Of a DNA stretch of 64,000 nucleotides, positions 55,822-64,000 are shown one piece after another. Each line of letters opens with the position of its first letter. Position 1 is the first letter of the stretch. Made by a program: the position numbers and the translations under genes. Source of the stretch: Microvelia longipes. Its lineage: Eukaryota; Arthropoda; Insecta; Hemiptera; Veliidae. The stretch covers positions 32,925,214 through 32,989,213 of the forward strand of contig JACMZG010001911.1 of NCBI GenBank assembly GCA_018340805.1, given 5' to 3'. The notes below the pieces were generated by a model. It worked only from the letters and a program-made list of their open reading frames with translations. It did no database searches and was not told the origin of the DNA.

Positions 55822-58609
55822 TATATATATATATATTATATATATATATACGTATACATACATACAATTTACGTTTATTTCACTCTGCTCCGAAATTTGT
55901 GTGCTCCGAAAATTAAATTTTACCAAATTTAAAAAAAAAGCATTTTGTTTTTTGACCATAACTCCTACAATTTGTAAGCTAGCGCAATCTACAAAATTTA
56001 TTTTTGAAGCTAATTAAAAGAGCTACAAAATTTGTTATATTAACATATGGTGTAAAACCCATCGTTTTCAAATGGCGAAGGGTCAAAGGGCTAAAAATAG
56101 GTTGTCATTGTACTACCGCGTGCTCTTTGAACAGTCAATATTATTATGATAATAATAATATCATCCGTCAATTTTTAACTGACAGAAAAAAATAAAAAAC
56201 CAAAATTTTTGTTAAAAAAATACCTATATTTTTTATCCTGCGATTTTTTGCGTATGTTTCATTGTTTCTTTAAAATATCAAAAAGGCATTTTTTTGAAAA
56301 ATTAAAAAAAAAATTTCTTTAAATCGTAATTTTTTAGAAAATTATGCATTCCAAACCGGCTAAACCACTATGATCCCATTGATATCATCACATTAAAGTA
56401 ATCTTCTGACGGGATACGATTAATTTTTAATTTGGTGGAAATGGTGCTTACTAAACTCATACATTTTTTGTTTAAAAATTTTAATGTCCCTGGTTTTTAT
56501 ATGACAAGTCACCGAATTTGCGTTCAAAAGACTTTTAAAAGTGCTCATTTTAAAGGTCTTTTCAGGCACTATAAAAAACCTTTCTATAGACATATTCGTA
56601 AAATACATCTGTTGCCTGCTAAATGGCTTTGAATACTCCGATATGAGTACGGACAAAAAAAACCGGATTCTACCTCCAATATCTCGCTTACTATTGCACT
56701 TAAAGTACTTTTGCAAAAAGGGATTTGTTTGTTTTTTATCTACTACAATTTTGTTCCTTATAAAATTATCGCTAAAATGCTTAATTCTTGAGATATTGCC
56801 GAAAAATTGTTAAAAAGCGCGGGAAAATTCGGAGTTTTCAATCGCTAATAACACGGAAAGTATTGCTTTTAATGAAAAAACTGCATACTACATTATTTTC
56901 TTTAAATAAGTAAATTAATCGATTTCTGGTGTTATTTTGATCGAAAAAATGTCCACCCTCGAGATGGGGTGGCAACACCCAGGAAAAAAGCACCCTGTGT
57001 GACCCACAGGGTCACATGTCACCTTTCAAGTTAAGGTTGAGATAAGACTAATTCCAAATTTTCAAGTCATTCCATCAATAGGCAAGCAAATCGGAGGTAT
57101 TATGCTTCATTGACTGTACTAACGCGTTTGACATTTATTTATAGCAAAATGTAAACAATTAAAATTAGTAAAGTTAACTTTTATAGACCTCCAATCTATT
57201 CTGACAAATTATTGCTATTAATTAAAATAGAAACATTTCACAATATTTTACATTTCTTAAAAGAAATGTAAAATGTTTGTATAGACTTTAGAAGTCACAT
57301 TCCTTCAGAAGGTTCAAGTATAACAAAACTTTTAATACTTTTTAGTTAAACGATTTTGCACAAAATCATGCAAATTATATGGCAAATAATGGAAACTTTA
57401 CACACAGCGGTGGACCCTATGGTGAAAATCTCTATGGAAACAAAAATATGGATACAAATGGGACTCTTCCGTGCCAGAGTTGGTATTCAGAAGTTGTAAG
57501 CTATGATTATTCTCAGGACAATCCAAAGAATTTTTATCAAGTTGGTAAGTCAGGTGAAACAAAGTTTTGTCAGAATCAAAAGTTATGGAAATTCCTTAAC
57601 TGCAGACATTTACTTAAATATCTCAGTGCTCATTTATTGATTATATTCAAGCTTGGGTCTCCTCAGCGTTATAAGATTTGTTGATTTAAAGCTAATCTAA
57701 ATTTTATCGGCACGGAAAACCAAACTGTATTTTAAAAACACGGGGAACCACTTCAAAAGAAGATAGACCGAGCATAGAATATAGACCAAGCACTAGAATT
57801 TTAGAAGCATGCCAGTACTACTTGAGCCATGCTAAGACAAGCAAGGATTGATAAAACAAATAAAAAAATAGCTAAGGCAAAGCCAAAGCTGAATATATAC
57901 AATTAGACTGACGAAGCCGAACCGGGAAAATGTTTTTTGTTTTGAGGTCTCACCAAGACTCGTTAAATCTCGTGATAAAAATGATTCAGGAATGTTTCCT
58001 TGGTTGCAAGACATGAGGGAGAGAATTTTATCCGATTAAAGTATTTCTCAGACCTTACTTAACCAAACGTAAACCACTTAAGTTAATACTATCGGTAGAT
58101 AAGATAAATGAGTAAAAATACATTATGATTAAATCCAACTTTTTTATCGATTCCATTAAATTATAATTATAATAGTTATAATAATTATAATTATAACTTA
58201 TGTGCTTTTCCCCGCCGACCCTAGATTTATTTTTTGCACAACAATTTCAAACTGAAATCAAATTCGATATATTAACTAAAATATGATTTGAAACAATGAT
58301 TAACATTTAACTGAGACGTTCATTTTAACATTGATTAACAAATAACTAGAACTAGAAAACATCATCCAAAAACCCAAACACCAATTTTTCCAATGTATTA
58401 TGAACTTCGACAAAAAGATGTTTCGCTAATTTAATTATTTGATTATTTCTTCAGGACATTTCACCCAGTTGGTTTGGAAAGCAACTACACAGATAGGAAT
58501 AGGTTACGCTAAATCACCAGTGAACGGATGGACGTACTTTGTAGCAGAATATTATCCTCGAGGAAATGTTAACGGACAATACAAGACTAATGTTTTGCCA
58601 CCAAAATAA
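54716..58609 (+). CDS. Secreted CAP/SCP (GAPR-1/PR-1-like) protein, four exons
   Basis: Exons 54716-54765, 55452-55575, 57346-57544 and 58455-58609 join with matching phases (2, 0, 1) and GT...AG junctions to give a 175-residue protein. Residues 1-16 form a signal peptide (MKYSCAFFIVFAAVEA). R21-R24 (RSKR) is a furin-type site before the CAP domain. The domain (about 33-175) has the CHNEKRRLH helix-1 motif (40-48), H78 in FTHSGG, E85 in GENLY, E107 in WYSEV and H126 in GHFTQLVW. These are the four residues of the CAP central pocket. The end NVLPPK matches GAPR-1-type members, which usually lack a signal peptide. CAP proteins bind sterols or lipids, or act as secreted venom, saliva or immune proteins; the role here is not determined. 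Sequons lie at N75 and N96. Two AATAAA signals (58605, 58616) follow. No defect seen. Confidence 0.88.
55165..55246 (-). repeat. tRNA-like sequence in CAP intron 1
   Basis: Minus strand: GACCCTTGTGATGTAACGTT (A-box region), then TCAGGGTTCGATCCTGA, a perfect 5-bp T-stem with a 7-base loop and a B-box GGTTCGATCC. It ends GGTC, pairing with the starting GACC. The anticodon arm does not fold cleanly, so a tRNA-derived SINE head or tRNA pseudogene is more likely than a working tRNA. Confidence 0.5.
55452..55575 (+). CDS. CAP gene exon 2
   Basis: Acceptor GAATTTTCCAG (AG 55450-55451), donor CAG|GTATTT (GT 55576-55577), phase 2 in, 0 out. It encodes the RSKR site and the first CAP helix. An in-frame ATG at 55366 would give an alternative, less signal-like N-terminus. 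I prefer the spliced model. Confidence 0.85.
55780..55856. repeat. (TA)n microsatellite in CAP intron 2
   Basis: TA tract with TTA breaks. The overlapping ORFs at 55616-55959 on both strands are made by this tract. Confidence 0.9.
55860..57020. other. Probable transposon-derived block in CAP intron 2
   Basis: A block less AT-rich and more complex than the surrounding intron, from about 55860 to a hairpin at 56992-57012 (ACCCTGTG, 5-base loop, CACAGGGT). It holds CATCGTTTTCAAATGGCGAA, CGAGATGGGGTGGCAACACC, and clustered short ORFs (for example 56420-56716 on the minus strand) with no recognised domain. A dispersed repeat is suspected because similar text feels familiar from arthropod repeats, but I cannot name a family. 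Confidence 0.35.
57346..57544 (+). CDS. CAP gene exon 3
   Basis: Acceptor TACTTTTTAG (AG 57344-57345), donor GTTG|GTAAGT (GT 57545-57546). Encodes LNDFAQNHANYMA through the HS, GEN and WYSE motifs. The first in-frame ATG (57379) is internal, not a start. Confidence 0.9.
57545..58454. other. CAP intron 3
   Basis: AT-rich. A scrap near 57708 (CGGCACGGAAAACC) may be a MITE family A relic. The ORF at 57832-58014 on the minus strand is not supported. Confidence 0.5.
58455..58609 (+). CDS. CAP gene exon 4
   Basis: Acceptor ATTTCTTCAG (AG 58453-58454). Begins inside the CAP signature GHFTQLVW, continues TTQIGIGYAK, and ends NVLPPK with TAA at 58607-58609. It has no ATG at its start, so it does not show as an ORF by itself. 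Confidence 0.9.
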
Positions 58610-58796
58610 AACAAGAATAAAGGGAGTATGTGAAGAAAGTGACCAAAAATGTAATACATTTTTTTTATTCTAATTTATCAAGTTTTTTACTCTATGTTAA
58701 GTAGGATTAACTAGGATAATGATCTCACTATTATTATTAAATTAAACAATCTAAACAAATAGTGTAAAGAGCATTGTCTACAGATCAATATAAAAA

Positions 58797-59010
58797 ATCG
58801 GTTACGGGGTACCTCGGAACTTTTCCTCATTACATCGGATTCACCACCATCATCATCACTACTTTGGACTCAGTCCAAAGTAGAATCGTCCTCAGAAAAT
58901 AAATATGGCCAAAATTATACTTCAACACGTCTTTGGACTTATTTCGTTCGTTCTCACACAGTAAAACATTAGTTTCATTACCAGCGGTCACCTATCTAAA
59001 TACTGATCGA
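58797..59010 (+). repeat. Family 1 repeat, 5' half
   Basis: AATCGGTTACGGGGTACCTC, CATTACATCGGATTC, TTTCGTTCGTTCTCACACAG and CAGCGGTCACC match the 5' half. It contains a local CATCATCATCA expansion and a short inverted duplication (CTTTGGACT ... AGTCCAAAG). Confidence 0.65.
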
Positions 59011-59034
59011 GCTTAACATTCATGAACCAAGTAA

Positions 59035-59495
59035 ACCCGTAAATATACTTGACGTATTGAAACGAAACATGGTAAATTCGTACCAAAATTGCTCAATTGC
59101 AACCAAAAACAGCATCGCATGAGCATGATGCTAATGAGATGTTGGACTCTGACCCAAATTTGCTCCAGAGGATCATAACTGGTGACGAATAGTGGGTTAT
59201 AGTTATGACGTGGAAACCAAAGCTCAATAATTTCAATCGAAGCTGGATGGCACTTAATTTCGTTTTTCAAACAAAATTTGATCCATTTTTTTGAATAGGC
59301 AAAAAATCGAAGACGATCCAAAACACGTGCAAATAAAGCAGTTGTCAGCAATTAAGTGAACATTCAAAATGGCCTAGCTTGTCGGCATAAGTGAGAGACA
59401 TGAGTACCAACATAAAGTTAGAAAAGGATCGAAATTCCAATATACATAACCCGCGAAAATTCAAAATTCGCGATACTTATCGAACACACCTTGTA
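59035..59495 (+). mobile_element. Mariner transposase remnant with 3' TIR
   Basis: Frame-shifting translation gives SDPNLLQRIITGDE at about 59146-59189 followed by WV, then YDVETKAQ. This is the second catalytic-Asp region of mariner-type DDD transposases (TGDE.W...YDPETK). It then decays. CGAACACACCTTGTA near 59480-59494 resembles a mariner terminal repeat. The minus-strand ORF 59013-59351 is only its antisense. The 5' part is missing. Confidence 0.65.
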
Positions 59496-60077
59496 CCAAC
59501 TTTCAAGTCTCCAGCAAATTTACGCCGAGATCTACGTGATTTACAGTGATTTTTTTAGATTTCGATTACCCTTGAGGTCATAATGCAACTTCAACTAAGA
59601 TAATTAATTTCTCCAGCTTAAAGGTTTGCTAAAATGAGTTTTACAAGAAAATGCGATATCGTGTCTAAAAGAGTGTAACTACCAATTCTAAAAAAATGTG
59701 CTTTTCTTTTAAATTTTCTAGATGATTAGGGTAAGCTGTAATCAACATTTCATAATTTGAAAGGTGTTGCTTAAAACAATAATAACAGGGTTTAATCTTA
59801 TTTCTTCGTGGAAACATTTTGGCGTTAACGTGATGGTTTAACACATAAAATAACTTGCATGTCCAACGTTGCGATAAATCATGGTATAAGCACGCAACTA
59901 TCTTGTAAAATTAAAAAAAAAATATATTTATATATTTCTATTACGTAATTGTCTGAAAGAAAGAAAAAAATAATAATAATATATAATTTAAACATGTATT
60001 TATTCCCAAAAAAGTTATGTAAAATATTAATTATTGTAAAGGCGCCAATAACATCTTTAAAATAAGGTTTTTTCAAT
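59496..60077. other. No gene seen
   Basis: AT-rich non-coding sequence with no recognised content. Confidence 0.55.
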
Positions 60078-60142
60078 TAAATATATATATATATATATAT
60101 ATAATATATATAGATAATATATATATATATATATATATATAT
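60078..60142. repeat. (TA)n microsatellite
   Basis: Alternating TA with ATAGATAATA interruptions. Confidence 0.95.
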
Positions 60143-60176
60143 CGAAATATTTACTTACAAACGTAATTAATTAATG

Positions 60177-60339
60177 TGTGGAGACTCCGAGGTCTCCACA
60201 TCACGATGTCTCGATACGAATAACGTCGATCTTACGTAGAATCAGTACAAGGGGAGTCAAGGAACCTATTTTTGTTTTGTACAAATTCTACGTTACATCG
60301 ACACATGTCAAGGTTTAACGATGCCTTGACATGTGATAG
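60177..60339. repeat. Hairpin-rich block
   Basis: Perfect hairpins at 60177-60200 (TGTGGAGAC, 6-base loop) and 60302-60335 (CACATGTCAAGG, 10-base loop). A longer-range inverted pair joins GTCGATCTTACGTAGAAT (about 60226) with ATTCTACGTTACATCGAC (about 60285). GC content is above the surroundings. Confidence 0.8.
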
Positions 60340-60505
60340 TCTCGACACCACATAACATCGACAGACGGTGCAAAGCGCTCTCATAGTGTCGGCACTACAT
60401 AACATCGACAGACGGGGGCAAGCTCTCACTTAGTCTCGGCACTACATAACATCGACAGACGGTGGCAAGCTCTCACTTAGTCTCGACACTACATAACATT
60501 GATAC
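60340..60505 (+). repeat. 47-bp minisatellite, 3.5 units
   Basis: Units at 60340-60386, 60387-60433, 60434-60480 and a partial unit to about 60505. The consensus contains TCTCGGCACTACATAACATC, GACAGACGGTGGCAAG and CTCTCACTTAG. Units differ at few positions. Confidence 0.9.
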
Positions 60506-60609
60506 TTTTGCGATACATCTTTGTCCTTATTTTACTTAAGATCGACACCTATAATAGTCTCGAGGCTTAATAGTGTCGTTACCCCGCAGGGACTGGAAAT
60601 ATATATTAA

Positions 60610-61622
60610 TATTTGTACACTGGCAGGATTCTGCGTTGCATTCCTGAAGCAGGAAAACTTATCAGGGGGTCGTGATAAGTTATTTTTAAAAATAAAAGAA
60701 TTCTTTAATGTACAGATTAGATACGCAATCGTTTAGTTTGATATGATAATAGCTAACTGTTATAAAACGACTCTATGTTAATAAAGGTTAAGTATTTTAT
60801 GAACATTATTATAAAGTCTCGACTCCGTCTCTTTATAAGCTCTTGAATTTACGATGACTTGCCCTTTAAGTTTATTATACGTATCTCAAAATAAACAAAT
60901 TTTACGTTGGCGAAACAACTACCAAACAATACACCTACGCAGTTACAAAGCTTCCTTCAAATTTTAATTTAATATTCAAATATTTATATTATTTACATAA
61001 AATATAAAATTTTTAAATTTTTATTGCACGTAATAAATGATTTATTTATATTTTAAATGCCATAAAAAATTGAAAAATATTCTAAAATATAAATGAAAAT
61101 ACAGTTTTGAAACAGAAAATCCATTTGTTGGATTTACTTATAAAATACTATAGAATAAAAACTTGTTTTGTTACAAAAATGAAAAATATAAATATAAATA
61201 AAAGGAGTTATTGCCTTAGGAAAACATTAGGCAAATTGGGGTTTGGTATAATGTGTATATTTCCTAATGATATTTCTTTCAACAAGAAGAATTTTTTTTC
61301 TTAGATATTGAATGAAAAGTTAAGAATGTATCTTATAATAATATAATAAAGTTTAACAGTTTATTTAAAGCTTCATAATGGTATAATTAGGGAAATAATT
61401 TCCGAAAATTAGTACTAATGAAATCTAAAAAAAAACTCATTTTTCCTATTTTAAAACATCTTTAGAGAGTTTTTTTAGAACTATTTTTTTTTTTAGGTAT
61501 AATTTTGTTTCAGGCCAAAAGAAGTAGTTATAAGCAATACAATTTTTTTCGGGGTGGCAACCCCCAAAATTTATAGGGAGGGGGGTGTTCAACTTAAAAA
61601 AAAAATTAAAATAAACTACAAC
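60610..61622. other. No gene seen
   Basis: AT-rich, with ORFs 60521-60736 and 61107-61304 lacking recognisable features. Confidence 0.5.
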
Positions 61623-61624
61623 AA

Positions 61625-61700
61625 AGCATCGGGTACAGGTTGTCTCAATTTTTTTCCTTGACTTATTTGATTCGCTACGCTCTTACACACTTTTTTGGAT
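61625..61700 (+). repeat. Family 1 repeat, diverged 5' scrap
   Basis: CATCGGGTACAGGTTGTCTC and TTTGATTCGCTACGCTCTTA match the 5' landmarks. Confidence 0.5.
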
Positions 61701-61822
61701 TCGTTTCTTTTCAGAATACAAAAATAACCTAAATTTTATATGTATGTTGAATGTAGTAAGTTTTCAGATTTTTAGGAAACACATTACTTGTCTTATATAC
61801 TTACAATACATATGATATAAAA

Positions 61823-62230
61823 AAATCGGGTAAGGGGTACCTCGGACCTTTTGCTAATTACATCGTATTCACTACACTCATCCTCCCTGCTTCGAACTCA
61901 CTTCGCTCGTCCTCTGAAATACAACTCGCCAATTTTATACTGCAATATGCCTTTGGAATCGCTTCGCTCGTCTTCAGATAGTAAATGCATCCGTCACCCT
62001 TACAGCATTTTCCGAATAGTACAAATACAGCTGTAGACTGATTTTTGTACAAAACTTTACTTCTCTAGCATAAATACACTGGGCGCTACCATGATAACAG
62101 ATACACACTCACACAAACACACACACATACAGAAAGACAACTTTGCAAAAACCACTCAGGAGGTCTTAAAAACGCCTGAAACTTATGATTCCGGTTTTAT
62201 CCCGGTTTCGGATTTTTTTGCAAACACAAT
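61823..62230 (+). repeat. Family 1 repeat, full-length copy
   Basis: AATCGGGTAAGGGGTACCTC, CTCACTTCGCTCGTCCTCTG, ATCGCTTCGCTCGTCTTCAG, TAGACTGATTTTTGTAC, CACTGGGCGCTACCATGATA, a (CA)n run at 62106-62127, CCACTCAGGAGGTCTTAAA, ATCCCGGTTTCGGATTTTTT, CAAACACAATACTTTTCC. Matches 14786-15230 throughout. The ORFs at 61851-62052 on both strands are repeat-derived. Confidence 0.8.
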
Positions 62231-62362
62231 ACTTTTCCTATATACCTAGGAAACTTTTTTCCTAATACCTAGGAACTTTTCCTATATACCTAGGAAACTT
62301 TTCCTATATACCTAGGAAACTTTTCCTATATACCTAGGAAACTTTTCCTATATACCTAGATA
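62231..62362 (+). repeat. 22-bp tandem array at the 3' end of family 1
   Basis: About six copies of ACTTTTCCTATATACCTAGG plus AA, one with a TAC deletion and extra T. The first unit is the normal 3' end of family 1 (compare 43965-43985), so the array grew from the repeat terminus. Confidence 0.9.
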
Positions 62363-64000
62363 AATCTATAGAAAAGAGGAAAAGTAATAAATAAATCTAT
62401 TTAATGCTAGTAACTATTTAATGGTCAAAGAATATATCGGGCATTATATATATTCTTTGTTTATTACTAGTTTGATTTATGCGTTTTAAGTTCAACAAAA
62501 CATTAAACTCGTCAGAATTTAGTGAAGTTCTTTTGATTATTTAATGTGAAAAAGCAGGAGTGTTTTATAAGCACTTGAATGGCTAGACAAGGAATTTTCT
62601 TTGAAATACGAGATAAGAAACTTTCACACGTCGTAAAGTTTATGTACATTAAACCAAATTAAACAACTGCGTTTGTTTAATCTAAATTTGTAATTATTAA
62701 GAAGTAATTTTTAAATTCGTAAAATTATTATAACTATTAAAGTATTACGTGAAAGAAATAAAAATTATGTTTAGTTGTAAATAGCGAAATACGCGTTGAA
62801 TCTCAATAATTAAATTGATAAATAATTTGAATCCGCATCATAGTGCAACACTGATGCGGTGCGATACTGTTTTATATTCTGTCAACACAGTGCTGACATA
62901 ATATGCCAACTAATTATCAATAAGTTATATAGACCCCAATCAATCTATCCATAAACAAACCAGAACAAACTTTTAAAGTTTAAAACGACCAACTTAGTCT
63001 TTAATCTAATTTCGTCCCTTATTTAGTCCTTTTTTATTTTCAACTTTAATACGAACTATAAGGATCTAAAGAGCATTAAAACCCTTGAAGATAAAAAGAG
63101 GATTCTTGGACAAATAATTAGTATCCAGGTTCTATTAAATAATTAATTTTAAAAAGAATTTTAAAGTAATATTCGTAGTTAATAAGTGTAAAAACGCTCT
63201 TTGACAAGAGCGTTTCATTAGAATTATTGACATAAGTTTTTGTAACAAGAAGCTCAAGATGATATATGTTACAATAATTAGACCTAATAATTCTATCAGC
63301 TTGGTATTAGATTGTTGTTCTATGTTTCGAAATCATGAAAGGCGTCGTTAGTAATCGTCACTTCCCCTGGCAAGAATTCCATTCTATACAAAGGTTGCAA
63401 AACGTTAGAGCTTAGTTGCACTTACATCGAGTAAGCACACTTTAGGATGGTTTTCTTGACAGCGTAGTATCTATGCAGAAGACACACAGAATAAAGAATA
63501 TAACTCCATTTTATATGTTGGTATGTTACTCAACAATTGTAGATTGGTCCATAAGCAAAGTCAATTTTACTTCAATAATAAAAGCAGCTGACCTAGTAGA
63601 GTTTCAAAATGAATAGCTTCGATTTAAAGTCACAATTTTCTATTATTTATTATTATATACTATTTACTTATTATATACTATTGTCTATTATTATTTATTA
63701 TTTATCTATCTATTATATTATTATCTATTATATACTTCTGAATTGGCATAATCTATTTTATTTCAAAAACTCTATTATTATTACTTAATATCATCTAGGT
63801 TTTATTATTATTAATTTATATAATAATAATAATTGTAATAATATTAATATAATTGGTTTCGCCGCCGATACCACGACGAGTCCAAAACTGGGCAATTTTT
63901 CACAGAGGTACAAACATAGACAAATAAACCCTTTTATAATAAACATGTTTCTTCTAAGATTTAGATAAACATAGAAGAAACATGTTTTAAGATTTATAAC
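62363..64000. other. No gene; hairpins and TTAT-rich tract
   Basis: Non-coding. Perfect hairpins at 63192-63215 (AAACGCTCTT, 4-base loop) and 63941-63987 (AAACATGTTTCTTCTA, 15-base loop). From about 63640 to 63850 the sequence is a simple field of TTATTATATACTATT words. Confidence 0.65.

Noticed and set aside
55616..55959. Several overlapping Tyr/Ile-rich ORFs on both strands
   Set aside because: They are translations of the (TA)n tract in CAP intron 2.
59013..59351. 112-codon minus-strand ORF
   Set aside because: It is the antisense of the mariner transposase remnant on the plus strand.
1..64000. Bacterial-type features: operons, CRISPR array, rRNA, riboswitches, terminators
   Set aside because: The introns, LINE, LTR elements and long non-coding AT-rich stretches show a eukaryotic nuclear genome. 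Repeats with regular spacers were examined (21060-21560, 60340-60505) and are not CRISPR-like.

Overview
The window is AT-rich eukaryotic DNA, most likely from an arthropod and probably an insect. The basis is a small secreted CAP-family gene with four short exons, together with decayed Ty3/gypsy, BEL/Pao, R1-like LINE, Penelope-like, mariner and PIF/Harbinger sequences and a chuvirus-type glycoprotein ORF, a mix typical of arthropod genomes. The species cannot be named from this sequence. Most of the 64 kb is intergenic or intronic, with many (TA)n microsatellites, short interspersed repeats and dead transposons. One assembly gap of 686 N sits at 10147-10832.

Layout. 1-6365: gene-poor DNA with a LINE ORF1 remnant on the minus strand (4048-4320). 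6366-9279: a degenerate Ty3/gypsy element, with gag and pol broken by stops and a large deletion. 10147-12714: the gap, then a near-perfect inverted repeat with 603-bp arms enclosing a PIF/Harbinger end and a Myb/SANT-like first exon, next to a tRNA-headed SINE-like element. 12715-31560: mostly non-coding, carrying many copies of an interspersed repeat called family 1 here, a 410-bp MITE, a diverged array of GAAGCGAG motifs, and dispersed repeat pairs. 31574-34654: a 5'-truncated R1-like LINE, then an intact 604-codon chuvirus-type glycoprotein ORF behind a strong splice-acceptor-like sequence. 35758-43700: interspersed repeats, the end of a Penelope-like element, a decayed BEL/Pao pol, a 919-bp TIR element and a run of four stem-loops. 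48186-49284: a deleted BEL/Pao element inserted in a family 1 repeat. 51640-53850: an inverted repeat pair and a 205-bp tandem duplication.

54716-58609 holds the one host gene I can assemble in full: a four-exon gene on the plus strand for a 175-residue secreted CAP/SCP (GAPR-1/PR-1-like) protein. Its exon phases match, its splice sites are canonical and all four CAP pocket residues are present. Its first and second introns hold a tRNA-like sequence and a probable transposon-derived block. Downstream lie a mariner remnant, a 47-bp minisatellite with strong hairpins (60177-60505), and a family 1 copy whose 3' end has become a 22-bp tandem array (62231-62360).

The strongest candidates for something new are the intact glycoprotein ORF, which has a possible spliced, env-like expression signal, and the palindrome beside the assembly gap. 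I see no operon or multi-gene system here.
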